A stretch of DNA of 64,000 nt from Telmatactis stephensoni (Eukaryota; Cnidaria; Anthozoa; Actiniaria; Isophelliidae), in assembly GCA_029948255.1 (NCBI GenBank), contig JALIZF010001781.1, positions 434,001 to 498,000 of the forward strand, written 5' to 3'. The notes beneath the pieces were generated by a model. It was not told where the DNA came from and ran no database searches. It saw only the letters and a program-made list of their open reading frames with translations. Within the stretch, counting starts at the first letter, position 1; each line of letters begins with the position of its first letter. A program made the translations under genes and the position numbers. Below are positions 23,740 through 49,000 of the stretch, piece after piece.

Positions 23740-24449
23740 TTAACTAAAGTATACAATTAAGGACTTAAATTCTTCCTTACGTATGCGTACAATTACGTGT
23801 TGGACATCAGCCTAAAAGCTTGGTAAATAATTAGTATCCCTTTAATGATATAATTAGAGCTTTGTTAGACAATGAGCTTTTATCAGGTTTTTTTAAATTC
23901 GTAAAACAGAAAAAGAATTACCATAGCTGGAAAGAGCATGTGAAAATTAGTAAGACAGTGAAGTTTGAAGGAATTAAATCCAAAACTCGCGAGAATATGA
24001 ATTTTTGAAAAGTGTGAATTTGTAAGAAAACCTTTGCTGGTAGGCATCTCTCAAAATTTCGATTTTGGAAAATTCATATCTTCGTGAGTCTTGAACTTAC
24101 TTCATTCCAACTTCGCAGTTTTACTAATTTTTAAGTGCTCTTTCCTGCTCTTTCTTTAATTATATTTCTGTATCGTGACTTTTGGAATTACACGATAAAA
24201 GCTCACTGCGCACATTGCCAATATTAAACAGTTGCTGTGCGACTTCAACGAAAAAAAATTCAGTTATGCACAAAATTAGTTACGAAAACAAATTCAACAT
24301 GCATGTCCGCTGGACACCGAGTTTAGGAGACAAAAACATCACAGACCTGTGTAGGATGACTATTTGAAACATTTATTAACGGTCTTAATACCATATCACA
24401 AATTTCTGTCACAAGACAATGGATGGTAATACGCTAGTATTGTGTAAAA

Positions 24450-24760
24450 TTCAGGGGGATCCTCCCATATATGTTCTATATGGGGATGCTTCGCCCGAAA
24501 GGGGTACTTTTTGATGCCGGAGGTATAGAAAAGGGTAGGGAATTTGCAAGTTTGAGTATATCAAAGGGTATGGACCGGAATTTGCAATTTTGGGTATCGA
24601 AAAGGGTCCTAGTATAAAAAGTTGTGAAAACTACCATTCAAGCCAAGCGCTCATACCGCATATAGCGGTCTTACAAACAGTTTTCAAAATACTACGGAAA
24701 TTACAGCAAAGGTATAAAAAAGCTTAAGGTATATTAAATGGGTACCTTTTTGCAGAAGTT
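24450..24760 (+). repeat. Diverged G-tract-type element
   Basis: CAGGGGGATCCTCCCATATATG, then repeated AAAGGGTA / AAGGGGTACTTTTTG words, resembling the start and inner words of the G-tract-ended family but without a clear right end. Confidence 0.5.
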
Positions 24761-25655
24761 TGGATCTAGAGGATGAACATTTGTAAAACTGAAGGAATTC
24801 CTTCTGGCTCACGGGTCACGTTTTAACCATCATAAGCGCTCCCTAAGGTCAAGGCGTCGTACTTCATATGAGCCGCATTTAATTCACTGGATTAAGTTCA
24901 TGTAAAGTTCGACGTTTGACCTAATTAGGTTCTACTGGGTGAGGGTTTTAACAGGAATCCTTCGCGGCTGGATATCGAGCCTACCTTAGCTAAGATGAAT
25001 ATATTAAAATTCAAGTTCAAAATATTCCTCTGCGAACAAAATTTGTTAACTAAACTGTCCCTTGGTTGTTTCGAAAGACAGTTTTAATGTTTTCGTCACG
25101 TTTTGTATCACTCTCAGTAAATAAGTCTGAACCTCCTTGCTTCCATTGGTCTCCTTTTCTTCTCGGATTCTCCAAAAACAAAGGCGAAAATTTGCATTGG
25201 TCTGTTTCTTCTCGTTTTCTCCTTTGTTTCCTTTAGAGAGCTGAGAAAGCTGTCCATAGACAAAGGCGAAAAGAAGAATGTACTGGAGAGAATGTCTGGA
25301 CAATCTCACCTCATTTCAACATCAAAGGGGATGAGATCGTGCTTTAAATGCCATTAACTTTGAGGAGGCGAACATATTAACTGTTAAACCACTGACATAA
25401 CTGTGTGGCACACATTGTACCAACTATAAATAGCAACTATAGCTGAAAATACAGCACTGCAATGACTTTGAACAAAGGTTCAGTCGAGGTATCCATGCTG
25501 GTTTCTGTACATTTCTTGTACTGTTAGCCCTACTGTCTTGGCAATGACACTTTTGTTCAAAGTCATTTTACCTTACTAGCTATTTTCAACTATCATGTTT
25601 CTCATTCTGGTAGAACTACCATTTCCATTTAGCATTAACACTATAAATTATTGTA

Positions 25656-25784
25656 GACAGGCTCTCTGGGGAGGGGAGGGGAGGTAAGAGGGAAAGGGAG
25701 AGGCTCTCCCCTTTATCTTTCCTCTCCCTCCCTTCCCTCTTCTCTCCCCTCTCCCTCCCATCCCCCTTCCCTGAGAGCCTGTTC
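25656..25784. repeat. Purine/pyrimidine mirror tract inside an inverted repeat
   Basis: GACAGGCTCTC and GAGAGCCTGTTC bracket a purine tract (25,668-25,706) followed by a pyrimidine tract (25,706-25,771). The strand asymmetry plus self-complementarity could favour hairpin or triplex structure. Confidence 0.8.
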
Positions 25785-26099
25785 ACAGGTTAAAATTAGT
25801 GCCATTATTGGCATTGTCTGTTTCCTAACAGACTAGGTCATACGCCTCATTTTTTTTAACCTTCTTAAAGAAGGTATGGCTGGTGGGGTTGATAAACTTG
25901 GGTAGGGATGAAGTATCTACTTTACTAAGTTTCAGGGAAGGGTTCAATATTAATATTCACTATATCAAAAGGGTCTAACAACTAGCAGTAGAGATCCAGT
26001 CTTTTGTAAACGCATTTCTAGGAGGGAGAGGGTGGGTATAAGTTAGGATGGGTTAGGGAGATATTTTTTCTTGTGATCACAGGATGGAGTTTTGTTTGA

Positions 26100-39117
<13,018 letters not shown>

Positions 39118-39748
39118 GATTTCCTCCGTACTTTAGGCTCGCACTTATCCGTAATCAGGTAATACTCACAAGGTTCGAAAATGCGCACGTAAAATTACTG
39201 CGTACTTGTAGTCATAGTCCAGCCTGCTTTGCGCGTAGATATGATGAAACCGGATGTGAAAGTCTACGGATTTTAACCTCTGATAAATGGGATAATTTGT
39301 AGGGCATTTATACACTCCTTCAACTTATTGTAAATAACTTCTAAAATACTTGGCTGTATTTCTTAAGAGCACAAAACTTCGCGAAAAAAATTTCAGTAGC
39401 ACAGGAAGCCCATGCAATGATTCTGTTGTCAAGGAAAGAGCTTCTCGAATTTTGAACTCTTTCGCATTAAAATACTACCGCATATGTCCAATTTGCGTGA
39501 CACAAATGGTCATAAAACAAAATTTTTAACATATTTGAACCCAGACGAGCCTCCAGACGAACTTCCTGCTTCTTCTTCCTCGGTATATAGCATCACAGGA
39601 ACCCCAGTTTTAAAAGTCCCTGAGTAAGGACTTAGATTTCACGCGCGGGCGTACGAAGACGGCTGAAATCCGAGCCTACGAGCATTTACCGTCTGTTTGA
39701 ATGTAGAAACTGGGTTAGTAGTCACTTTATATTTCGAGATTTTTAGGT
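39118..39748. promoter_or_regulatory. Shared 5' region between CBS and the VAT-1-like gene
   Basis: 631 bp separate the two divergent start codons. It must contain both 5' ends. A GC-rich patch (CGCGCGGGCGTACG) is at about 39,642-39,655. I see no TATA box that I would trust; the assignment rests on gene orientation only. Confidence 0.55.
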
Positions 39749-42135
39749 ATGATAACTATAAGATCACCTGGAGGGTACGACAAACTTGAATACAAGCCTC
39801 TCAAAGAAGGAGAATTTACTGAGGGAGCAAACATTAGATTGTCAAATATTCCAGAGGAAGATCTCGTGGTCGTCAAAACATTCGCTTGTGGAGTTAATTA
39901 TGCTGATGTATGCATTCGCTGGGGACTCTATGAATCAGCAAAGCAGTTTGTAGGTTGGCCAATTACTCCTGGATTTGAGTTTAGTGGAAAAATTATATCC
40001 AAAGGATCCAATGTCCACGATTTTGAAGTGGGACAGTGTGTGTTTGGAGTATCTCTGTTTGGAGGTTATTCAGAGATACTTAGAGTACCCCAAACACAAC
40101 TCGCCCACCTCCCAGAGAGGCTTAATAAGTATGAAGCAGCTGGTTTCCCCACGGTATCCCTGACAGCATGGTATGCGATGTTTGAGCTAGCAAGACCGCG
40201 CCCTGGGTCTTGGGTTCTGGTGCACTCTGCTGCTGGAGGCGTGGGAAGTATGTTGGTGCAGATGGCAAAGATTGCTGGATGTCATGTTGTGGGAGTTATT
40301 GGGGCTTCACATAAAGCAGAATTAGTTAAGCAACTGGGTAAGAAAAAGAATGAATGAGTGAAAAATGAAGTTATGTGACTCACAACTACCGGTAAACTGT
40401 AGCTATTGGGGTTACTCCCATCCGTGTGCAAAACGACTGCCCATGCATAAATTTCCCAAAAGAAAATTGTACAGAAAATCAAACCTAGATTTGTTGCTGT
40501 ATTTACAAATTTCACAAAATTATTCTTGGTTTGCATGTGACGTCATCAAAAAGCTAAAATCTAAACTATTCATCACACGAAACTGTTTCCTAGATATTTT
40601 GTTTATATCATTAATAAAAGTCCTCACACAAAAAACCGAGTTCTTTCAATGAATGGTTTTCGATTTATTGCGAGTCAATTTCTGTCACGCAACACTGTCA
40701 CGTATATCGTAAAGACGCAGAAATATAGGCAAATGTGATTCAAATCGTACGACTTTAACTTTGTAAGTGATAAATAAGTGTGTTTTGGTGAATATTTGCA
40801 TAGAAAACATGAATTATAGCGATATTAATGTGATTTTGGTCCTTCGTGTTAATGTCCGCCATGTTGGTGTACAAAGGTTGTGCACCAAGATGGCGGACCC
40901 ATACATTTCACACCAAACAACGAAGATATTTGATCGCTCATATCTCGTTATCAAAATATTCTTATGACTAAAAATTTCGTATACATACAAACCTTCAACT
41001 ACTTTTTTTGATGCAAGACATTTTATTCGAAAATATTCTATATTAAGCCCGAAAAATTTTATGATGACGTCAGTGCAAATCAAGAATACCATTTGTGAAG
41101 CCCTATATCAGATATACAATATATTTCAAATGCAAAAATTGTACGGCTTGGGCTACCTGTGGTTTACCAAATCAATCTATGAAAATGTTCCTTGGCTTTC
41201 ACGCTGTTTTTCTTGGAGTGTAAGAAAAACTGTGAGAGTGTAAACTAAAGGCAACAAGTTGAAGCATATAAAGTGCTGCAAGTTCACCAAAGATGAATGT
41301 TATACACTTGGAGAATTCCTTATACTTTCAGTTTGAACATTTTGTACGTGTGTGCATGCTTGGGTTACTCCAATATATAGGGTGTGCCATGTGGTTTTCA
41401 ATATTCCTGTCTTGTACAGGCTATACATGTATTATTCTATATTTACAGTCATAATAATTACTATAACATTGGTTTTCCAAAAAATTAGGGTTCTAGACCT
41501 TTAGAGATACAAATACCCTCCCAACCACCCCTCCTTACCCTCAAAGTTGGGAGTATTATGTGCATGATGGTAAATGATCAGTCCATGAATACATTGTTCT
41601 TTGCAATTAAAATCTCCTAAGAGAAATTAGAGTGTGATGATTATCATTGAGAAATAGTTAGTGGTCTAGGGGGCTTAATTAGCCTTGGGGGTCTCCGATC
41701 GTAAATGGACGGGGATGTTCATCGTACCTTTTAGGGGTCAAAATCTGCAATCTGGTACCTTTTAGGGTGTCTCAGACTTAAGTGGACTACCAGAGACATA
41801 GCTGGTACCTTTTAGGGACTGTTTTGGGTAAATAAACTACCTAAAATAAGCATGAAAGGGACGATTTCGATGATCTGAACTGAATCTTCAAAGCGCATCG
41901 ATAACAAAGTGTTCCATTACTTTAATTCTTTATTATTGTTTTTGAATTGGTACCTTTTAGGGGTAGAAATGAATTGTTGCCACTCCCACTCAGGTACCTT
42001 TTAGGGGTCATTTTTAAAATTTCCGACGAGCATCCCCGTCCTCTTATATATAAGAGTCCCCCCCCCCAGGTTAATTAGTTCCTTGATTGGCTAGAAGCTG
42101 GTCTCCCAGGAAGCTGTCAGTGCACTGTTTACCCC

Positions 42136-42166
<31 letters not shown>

Positions 42167-44536
42167 ACACATTCTCCATCAGTGCTCCAATGCTACATAA
42201 AAGCTACATTAAATGGAAAAAAGTCAAAACCAGTGTTAGGCTACTGGGAGTCAAATCTTGGGACTTCCTACATCAGACAGCTGTGCACTAACAGAGCTAG
42301 AGACACTTGCTCCTCCAAGGAGGGTAGGGTAGTAATTGAATGAAAAAAATAATGAAAGAATAGTTGCATTTTAGGTTGTGACCATTTAATTGACAAGTCT
42401 GTAGACAACCTGTGGCAGAGAGCAGAAGAGATTTCACCCAGTGGCTATGATGTAGTATTTGATGCCAATGGTGTTGCAACATTAATGGAGAGTTACATCC
42501 ACCTTGCACCGGGAGGAAAACTTGTTGTGTATGGTATGAATGAAAAACTTTTGCCTACAACTGTTGCGTGCAACTTTCTTACGACATGCATACAACACAA
42601 ATGCATTGTGTGAATCAAGCCTACAACTTGCCTGCAACTATTGCATGCAAATACGCATGTAAATAACCACTAAAATATGCCGTAAGCAAGTTGCATGCAA
42701 GTCAGTTATAGGCAAAAGTTGTACCATGTAAATTGGCTGTTAGCCTGCAGGCATCTCTCTTTTTTATCTTTTTTGTTTTTGATTGGGCTTCCTGTGTTCA
42801 TTAAAGACAAGCCCAAGTCTTCCTCTCCTGTCTTTTCCCTGACTAAAGTTTAATTTTCCCTGACCCAATGTTCAGATAGTCTCTTTTTTCAATTCAAATG
42901 ACTATTCTCATTGCCCTGCAAATCCAGCAGCTTTATGGAAATCAGAACTATAGGCCCAGAGAATCCAGAGCAATGTTGGAAAAGTATTTAAGGGGAGAAG
43001 AGGGGCCAAGTAAGTCAACTCAGAAGGGGATGAGCACCTGTAGTGCCCCTGATCCTTTATCCCTACTGTACTGATATTCAGGGTTCGTGCTACTCCTTGA
43101 AATCCTTGAAAAGCCCTGTAATTGAAAACACATTTTCAAGTGCACTGGAAAACCCCTTGAAAATAGGAAAAAACTCTAAAATCCTGGAATACTCCTTGAA
43201 TCTGATGCAAACTTTGTTATTTCTAACTTTCCTATCAAAATGAATCAATAAGAATGAAATTTCTTGAAGAGGTTCTGTTTACTTGCACGAGGCATTTTTT
43301 CCCAGACTTGCATTGTAACTTTGGGGTTCCTGTGTTATGCTTGCTGTACGCTTATTCGGCCATTGAATCAATATTAACTATTTTCTCTGGGGGCTTCACA
43401 AAAAACGTAGTCCTTGAAAAGAAAATTTTTGTGCTTGAAAAGCCCTTGAATTTTATGATGAAAATGTAGCACGAACCCTGGATATTAACTATTTATATGT
43501 ATTTGTTTTCCACAGGATTTCATACCATGTTACCCAAATCAAGTGCAAGTGGATCAGGTGGGATTGGAATATTTCAGTGGCTCAGGATTGCATGGAATTA
43601 TCTTTGGACACCAAGATTCAATCCACTTGAGGTACCATGATTCATTCCTACTTCAGGATCCCCGTGTAACCATTACACAGTGAACCCAAAGCAGGAAAAA
43701 TCTTATTTGTTCTGATTGAAATTTTCCACTAGAAACATTCTCGTCCCCAGAGCCCATGGTGATACTGTCCAGCATGCCTTCCACTGGACGGTATCACCGT
43801 GGGCTCTGGGGACGAGAATGCACTAGAAGTTGTTTCATACAAGAGAGTTTGATGTGCTCTATTATCACTGGTCATGAGGGGTTTTCCCTGGGCCTTTGGT
43901 TTTTCCCTTTCCAAAGTTCAGTGTGCCAAGTCAAATTGACAGTGTGCATCTTGAAAGATATTGAATGCTACAAGATTGGCTGGATAATATTATTTATCAT
44001 CACCCATATTTGCCCCCTTATTTAAAATATCCTTTAAAACAGTGATATGCAGTCACCCAGATTTTCGGTGGTCCAGAAAAATCTGTATCCAGACACTGAC
44101 CAGCATGCATCCAAAAATTGAAAATAATACAATTGTTTAAAAGAGTTCTGTGATGAAAATGGGGATATATATGAATAGGTTGAGCTAAATTATTGGAAAA
44201 CATTTGGCTTTGAGTGACTCTGTATGGACTTGCTGTGCTCATGCATTCCATGACCTTGAGCCAAATATTTTTCCTTTAGTCGTAATTTTCATTTATTTTC
44301 AACAGATGACAACAAACAACAAGAGTGTTATGGCATTCAATCTGAGTTTCATGTTCAGCAGAATGGACATCTACAAAGAAGCAATGACACAACTACTCCA
44401 GTGGGTAGACAAAGGATTACTTAGGGTGGGTAGGGTTAGTACATATCCCCTTCAGGGGGTGGGGCAGGCTCACTGTGACCTTGAATCCGGTCAGACTGTT
44501 GGAAAACTGGTGCTTACCATGGATGATGAAAAATAG
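39749..44536 (+). CDS. VAT-1-like quinone oxidoreductase, complete, 4 exons, 364 aa
   Basis: Medium-chain dehydrogenase/reductase of the zeta-crystallin/quinone oxidoreductase type, closest by eye to synaptic vesicle membrane protein VAT-1 and VAT1L; such proteins bind NADPH and lack the catalytic zinc of alcohol dehydrogenases. Exons: 39749-40337, 42375-42533, 43516-43631, 44306-44536; all borders AG/GT and the frame is continuous (1,095 nt with stop). N-terminal GroES-like domain with CGVNYADVCIRWGLYES (48-63) and PGFEFSG (74-80); nucleotide-binding loop AAGGVGS (161-167); C-terminal VAT-1-type FNPLE..NKSVMAFNLSFM block spanning exons 3-4. It is unusual in that exon 1 alone codes for 196 residues. 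A poly(A) signal AATAAA follows at 44,614. Which vertebrate paralogue it matches best cannot be told by eye. Confidence 0.92.
40854..40898. repeat. Short hairpin in VAT-1-like intron 1
   Basis: GTCCGCCATGTTGGTGTAC pairs with GTGCACCAAGATGGCGGAC across a 7-base loop. Confidence 0.75.
41100..41320 (+). repeat. Dispersed repeat, inverted copy at 55,385-55,560
   Basis: Shared landmarks: ATATTTCAAAT-CAAAA-TTGTAC, CTTGGGC..CTGTGGTTTACCAAAT, AAAAACTGTGAGAGT-TAAAC, AAGTGCTGCAAGTT-ACCAAAGATGAA. One copy lies in the VAT-1-like intron 1, the other in the USP2-like intron 1. Confidence 0.8.
41688..42069. mobile_element. G-tract-ended element in VAT-1-like intron 1 (TTTTAGGGGT family)
   Basis: Closely matches 35,945-36,340, including GGACGGGGATG-TCATCGTACC, five GGTACCTTTTAGGGGT-like words and the end TTTCCGACGAGCATCCCC..GAGTC plus C tract. 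The left G tract is short here (GGGGGTCTCC), so the left end is worn or truncated. Confidence 0.8.
42132..42170. repeat. C run followed by (CA)n
   Basis: About 21 C then about nine CA units in VAT-1-like intron 1. Confidence 0.9.
42546..42720. mobile_element. MITE related to 37,692-37,862
   Basis: Left AACTTTTGCCTACAACTG and right (other strand) AACTTTTGCCTATAACTG pair; inner TTGCATGCAACTT words are shared with the CBS intron 3 copy. Confidence 0.7.
43079..43480. mobile_element. hAT-like MITE in VAT-1-like intron 2
   Basis: Ends CAGGGTTCGTGCTAC and GTAGCACGAACCCTG are perfect 15-bp inverted repeats flanked by GATATT on both sides. CCTTGAAA words recur inside both halves. The element at 57,065-57,352 has similar ends. 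Confidence 0.85.
43737..43822. repeat. Hairpin repeat (CTCGTCCCCAGA family)
   Basis: CATTCTCGTCCCCAGAGCCC onward pairs with its complement ending GGGGACGAGAATG; arms about 38 bp with three mismatches and a loop of about nine bases. Same outer sequence as 22,088-22,171. Confidence 0.85.
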
Positions 44537-44613
44537 TTTTAAAAAGAGTTTAAAAATATACACTGACATATCAAATAATTTTACAAAGGTTACTTTGTTC
44601 ACTTTTTATTGTA

Positions 44614-44619
44614 AATAAA
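44614..44619 (+). terminator. Poly(A) signal of the VAT-1-like gene
   Basis: AATAAA 78 bp after the stop codon, within a T-rich region. Supported by position only. Confidence 0.55.
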
Positions 44620-46028
44620 TACAGTTTTTTCCCTATACAATGAAAAATTGCTTTTTAAATACAACATATTAACTACAGGTAAAACATTATTCTGATCGTA
44701 AAAAGCAGAGGAAGGGTTACTTGCATTACAGGCATTGTGAAGGAAAAAGTAAAAATAATGTTAGGTAGATTAGATGCAACGTAGATGTGTTTTAAACTTT
44801 TTTCATAATATATAATATTGCAGGGTAGAAATAAAACCATTTATACACTTACAAAATGTATAAATGCAACAATTAATCATGAAAGTATAGTTTGCAACAA
44901 CTAAAAATGTCATTGATTTTTTTAGAATAACTTAAGTATCAAGCATAACATAAGCAACATACACAGAATACATTGTTACCATGTTTATCTCATACGTATG
45001 AGAATTAAGACACTGTCTGCTAATATTATGGGGATGGTGAATCAAAGTCTCAAAATCTAAACATGTCTTGAAATTTTATCTAGACATTCGTCTTGAAATT
45101 TTATTTTTAATGGTTCACAGTTTCAGATTATCTTGAAACTTGTCTTGGAAAATAATATTTTGACTTCTAGCCAAAATGCAAGGAAATGACCTGGGCTCTT
45201 CAGGTCTAACTATCCTTGAGGTACGTATTGAATCAGTCATTCTCCACCACGAATATTAGCCAACTTCTGAGATAAACTTTACTTGCCACAAACAAACAAA
45301 TAAAGATTAAGTATGTTCCCAATTTGTTTTGAGCTTTATGCAAATATCCTTGTTCTAATACCTTTGTGTGTGGCAGGTGAAGCATTATCTGGGAACTGGA
45401 TCATCAAAGAGTTCAGTGCAAAAACAGCATATTATTATAAGTGATCTCTGATCTAAGTGTATATTCTACTAAAAGGTGTTTCAATTCTACAAGAAGACTC
45501 CCCGATTAGTAGGGCACCTGTGCCCGGCTATAAGACTAGAGACGTTAATAAAGTTATTATTATCATTATTATTACTCATGATTTGACCAGAGATAATGCT
45601 AACTGTTTTTGCAGGGACTTCTCTTATTAGTGAGTACATCATAATTGAATCTATGCATGTTGCTTGAACTTATGTTTGATACTGGTTTTTAGCTTTGGAA
45701 CCTGCAACTGCATCATGACAATAAATAGGATGAAACTCTGTTTACTTACTGTTTCCATAACATCCACACTATATACACTTCTGAATGTCATAAGAAAACA
45801 AAAAATTCTGAATAAAAAATAGCATTTTTTCTTCAAGTATATTAAAATTTCAAATCTCTAGATTCACGCAGTAATCATATTCCAATAAAAACCAATAATG
45901 ATTCATCACTGGTCATCATTATTATTATAAGCCATGACATTGAATGTCTGGTAAAATTGAATAAGTTAAAAAAACTTACTAAATTTTGTGAGTAATTTTA
46001 CTCTTGGAATATTAACATTTATTGATGG
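44620..46028. other. Convergent intergenic region
   Basis: AT-rich sequence between the ends of the VAT-1-like and USP2-like genes. 45,505-45,580 (AGGGCACCTGTGCCCGGCTA then ATAAAGTTATTATTATC) looks like a LINE or SINE 3' tail. A minus-strand AATAAA at 46,018-46,023 lies very close to the USP2-like stop; whether it is used is unknown. Confidence 0.5.
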
Positions 46029-49000
46029 TTATAACGATGAACTACAATCCACACGCTCATAGAATAGTATATATGCTTGTGATCCACCAATGCGAGAGAC
46101 AGGAATACCATCAACACTGAAAAGTAAATCAACAATTATTATATAAATAATGTCAATAACGATTGTGATAGAGCAGATTTCATATGACTGTAAAAACGGC
46201 ATGGTCACAGCACTTCACAGTTACAGCTGCAGGAATTTTGAAACACTGTGTGCAACACTGCACTGACATAGTCACAACATGACACCATGTGTTGGTTAGC
46301 AATTTGGGGGTTTGGAAAACATATGAACTACATGTACTTGTAAAAACCAACTGGTGAATAGAAAACTGGACAAACTGGCAAGGTTGAATCTAGGTGTGAA
46401 AATAAGCTTGACAATCCTGTAAGATACTTGACAATAATGTAGGGTGGTGACAGAATGGTCAGTGCAAGAATTGTCAAGACAAGCATTTTTCTTGTAAGCC
46501 CAAGACAGTTTTTGTTGTTGTTTCACTACATGTACATTCACTTGGTAGTTTGCACCACTCCAAAGTCAAGAGTTGAAAGTAGATTACATACATGTGGCCT
46601 ACCTTGAGTCATTGAAGCAGTTCCAGTCACGACTGATTGGGTGTTTACAATATGCTGTGTAATGACCACCATAGGTTGTACCAGAATGATTAGAAACAGC
46701 ATAGAGACCATATAATGCTGAAACTCCTCCACTATCTGCTGGACAACAAGAACAATTGATTATGAATACAGATAATTCTACTTTACTGATACAGTCTGAT
46801 TGGTTATCAGACAAGAAAATAATTGTTTTTACCTGCAGTGTCAGAGGCAAATTGTTTAAGGTTAAGTCTAGAGTCTGTTGGGAATTCCACAGCTGTTTGG
46901 AGCTTGGAACGAAAGCCATAACCAGAAAAGCGTTTAAGGTCTAATTGAAAGTCAAGTTCATAATAACAATATGTGCTTGTTTTGTACCACATAATTGAGT
47001 TTGAACATAAAATTTAGATACAAGCTACCTATTAATATAATTTATAAATATTTATTTATTAATCTGATAACCACTAGCAGTTAACCAAGATAGATAGCTC
47101 ATTTAACAAGAATTGTATTTCGATCTTCATCAATTACAATACGTCTAGTAATACTATGAAACAAAACTACTAGCAAAATTTATGAAAGGATACGAAGTAC
47201 TAGAATTTTAGGGAATCTCTGGATAGTGAACTTCTTGGTAGATTTTCTCTTCTTTTTACACTTTTCACATGTCTGAAAATGGAAAATGGAGATAACTTCA
47301 GTGGACAAACTGTCTGTAATAGACCCTTTTACAGTTAAATCTTGCTCAATGGCAGCATCAAGTATGCATATATTATTTGGAATTTTGGAACAGAAAAGGA
47401 GGTGTGAATGAACAAAGAAAATATTTTAAGTGGAGGTTGCCTTGATTATCATTTTAGCAAAATTATTATATTTACATATCAAAAAGGGATTTGTTTATCA
47501 ATGTGATGTTATTCAGTAGCAGTTTGGTAAATGTGAAAACATCAATTACAGAGATTTATTAAGACTTTTTTTTTTTTGATATCTTGCATGAAAGGGATAA
47601 ATAATAATATTAAAGTGAATAAAACGTATAGTGGCTGGAGAATTTGTTAGAGAAGCAAGACTTTAACCCTTACCGGCCGCTCATCTCCATCTAATACTTC
47701 TTCCTTAGTAAATAAGTCCATACAGTCTTGTATTGTGACAGCTACTCTACTATCATGATAGTGGCTTGAATATGATGAACTAGATTTCTAAAGAGATGAA
47801 ATTAGATGACTTCTTTAGTTTACACAAAATTTTAGAGAAATTAGCCTCATCAAGAATTGCCTCAATTCTTGGTTTGCAATCATACATTTCAATCAATCAG
47901 ATACATTTTCACAGTCCACCCCTACCCTGTAGTCACATTTTTGCTGTAAAATGTATTTCCTCTACCCCCCAGAGAGGTTTTTGTTGCATTATTAGCAGAT
48001 GACTGTAGATAGTCACTGTGAACTTTTAGCCAACTTGGCCAACTTCAAAAAAATTATTTCTTGAAAATCCAGAGTCAAAAAAGTTTGAATAAAGTTCATT
48101 TCAAAGGAAATTGATTTGAGAAAGTCTAACAGCAAAACTATTTTAATTTGTACTCTTCATAATCATGGAGATATCATGGTTTTTTTAGTGAGAGCAAGTT
48201 GCAGACCTTTCCAAAAATTATGTAATATGCTAGGAGCAAATGAAAATTCAAAGTGCAGCCAAAAATGGCTCAAAAACTCAAAAAGTGTTCTTTAACTACT
48301 CAAAAAGTGTTCTTTAACTATTAGACTACTGTAAGTTATGTTTAGTTAGGAGATATTATAAACTTTGAAGTGATCCTAGAAGCACATTCCTGATACCATA
48401 TGAAAAGTCAAAGATTAATCTGGAAACCGTGATGTCACAATCCACTGATGCTACATTATTTTGGGCTACCTGTGGGATGTTATCATCACTGGTCATAATT
48501 AATGGCCAAGAGGTGGAGTGAATTAATCAAGGTGGGATTTTTCTGTATCAATTTTATTTGCTTTCTGGACCACAGTTGACCCAATATATTTTGTAATTGA
48601 CTTTTTTTTTAATTTTTAAATCTGACAAAATAATCAAGGAGGCTTTCATTACTTACCCTTGGAATTGGAAGTGAAAGATCCCAAAATGGATCAAAAGTAA
48701 CTGATTTGTAGCCACATTCTGTGCATTTGAGGGTACTCTTCAGCAGTCCTACAAATAAATCTGACCGAAGAAAGACAAAAATTAGATGTATAATATACCT
48801 AAATGTATGCCACTGATTAAAACTACTTTTTCTTCAAACATCTGTGTCTCGATCCACAAAAAAAAAAACATATTTACTTAATTTTACTCTGCACTACTTT
48901 TGCACTTGTTGGAATCCCTTTGTTTGATATTACCTCAGTAAAACTATTGTAAGCCTTAATTTCACTCTTAAGGCATGTAATTTCTTTAATTTGCAATTTT

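Larger units (their letters stand above)
23744..26099. other. Non-coding sequence downstream of CBS
   Basis: Contains the repeats listed separately at 24,450-24,760 and 25,656-25,784 and otherwise AT-rich sequence. It includes the CBS 3' untranslated region on the minus strand next to 26,100; I could not place a convincing poly(A) signal. Confidence 0.5.
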
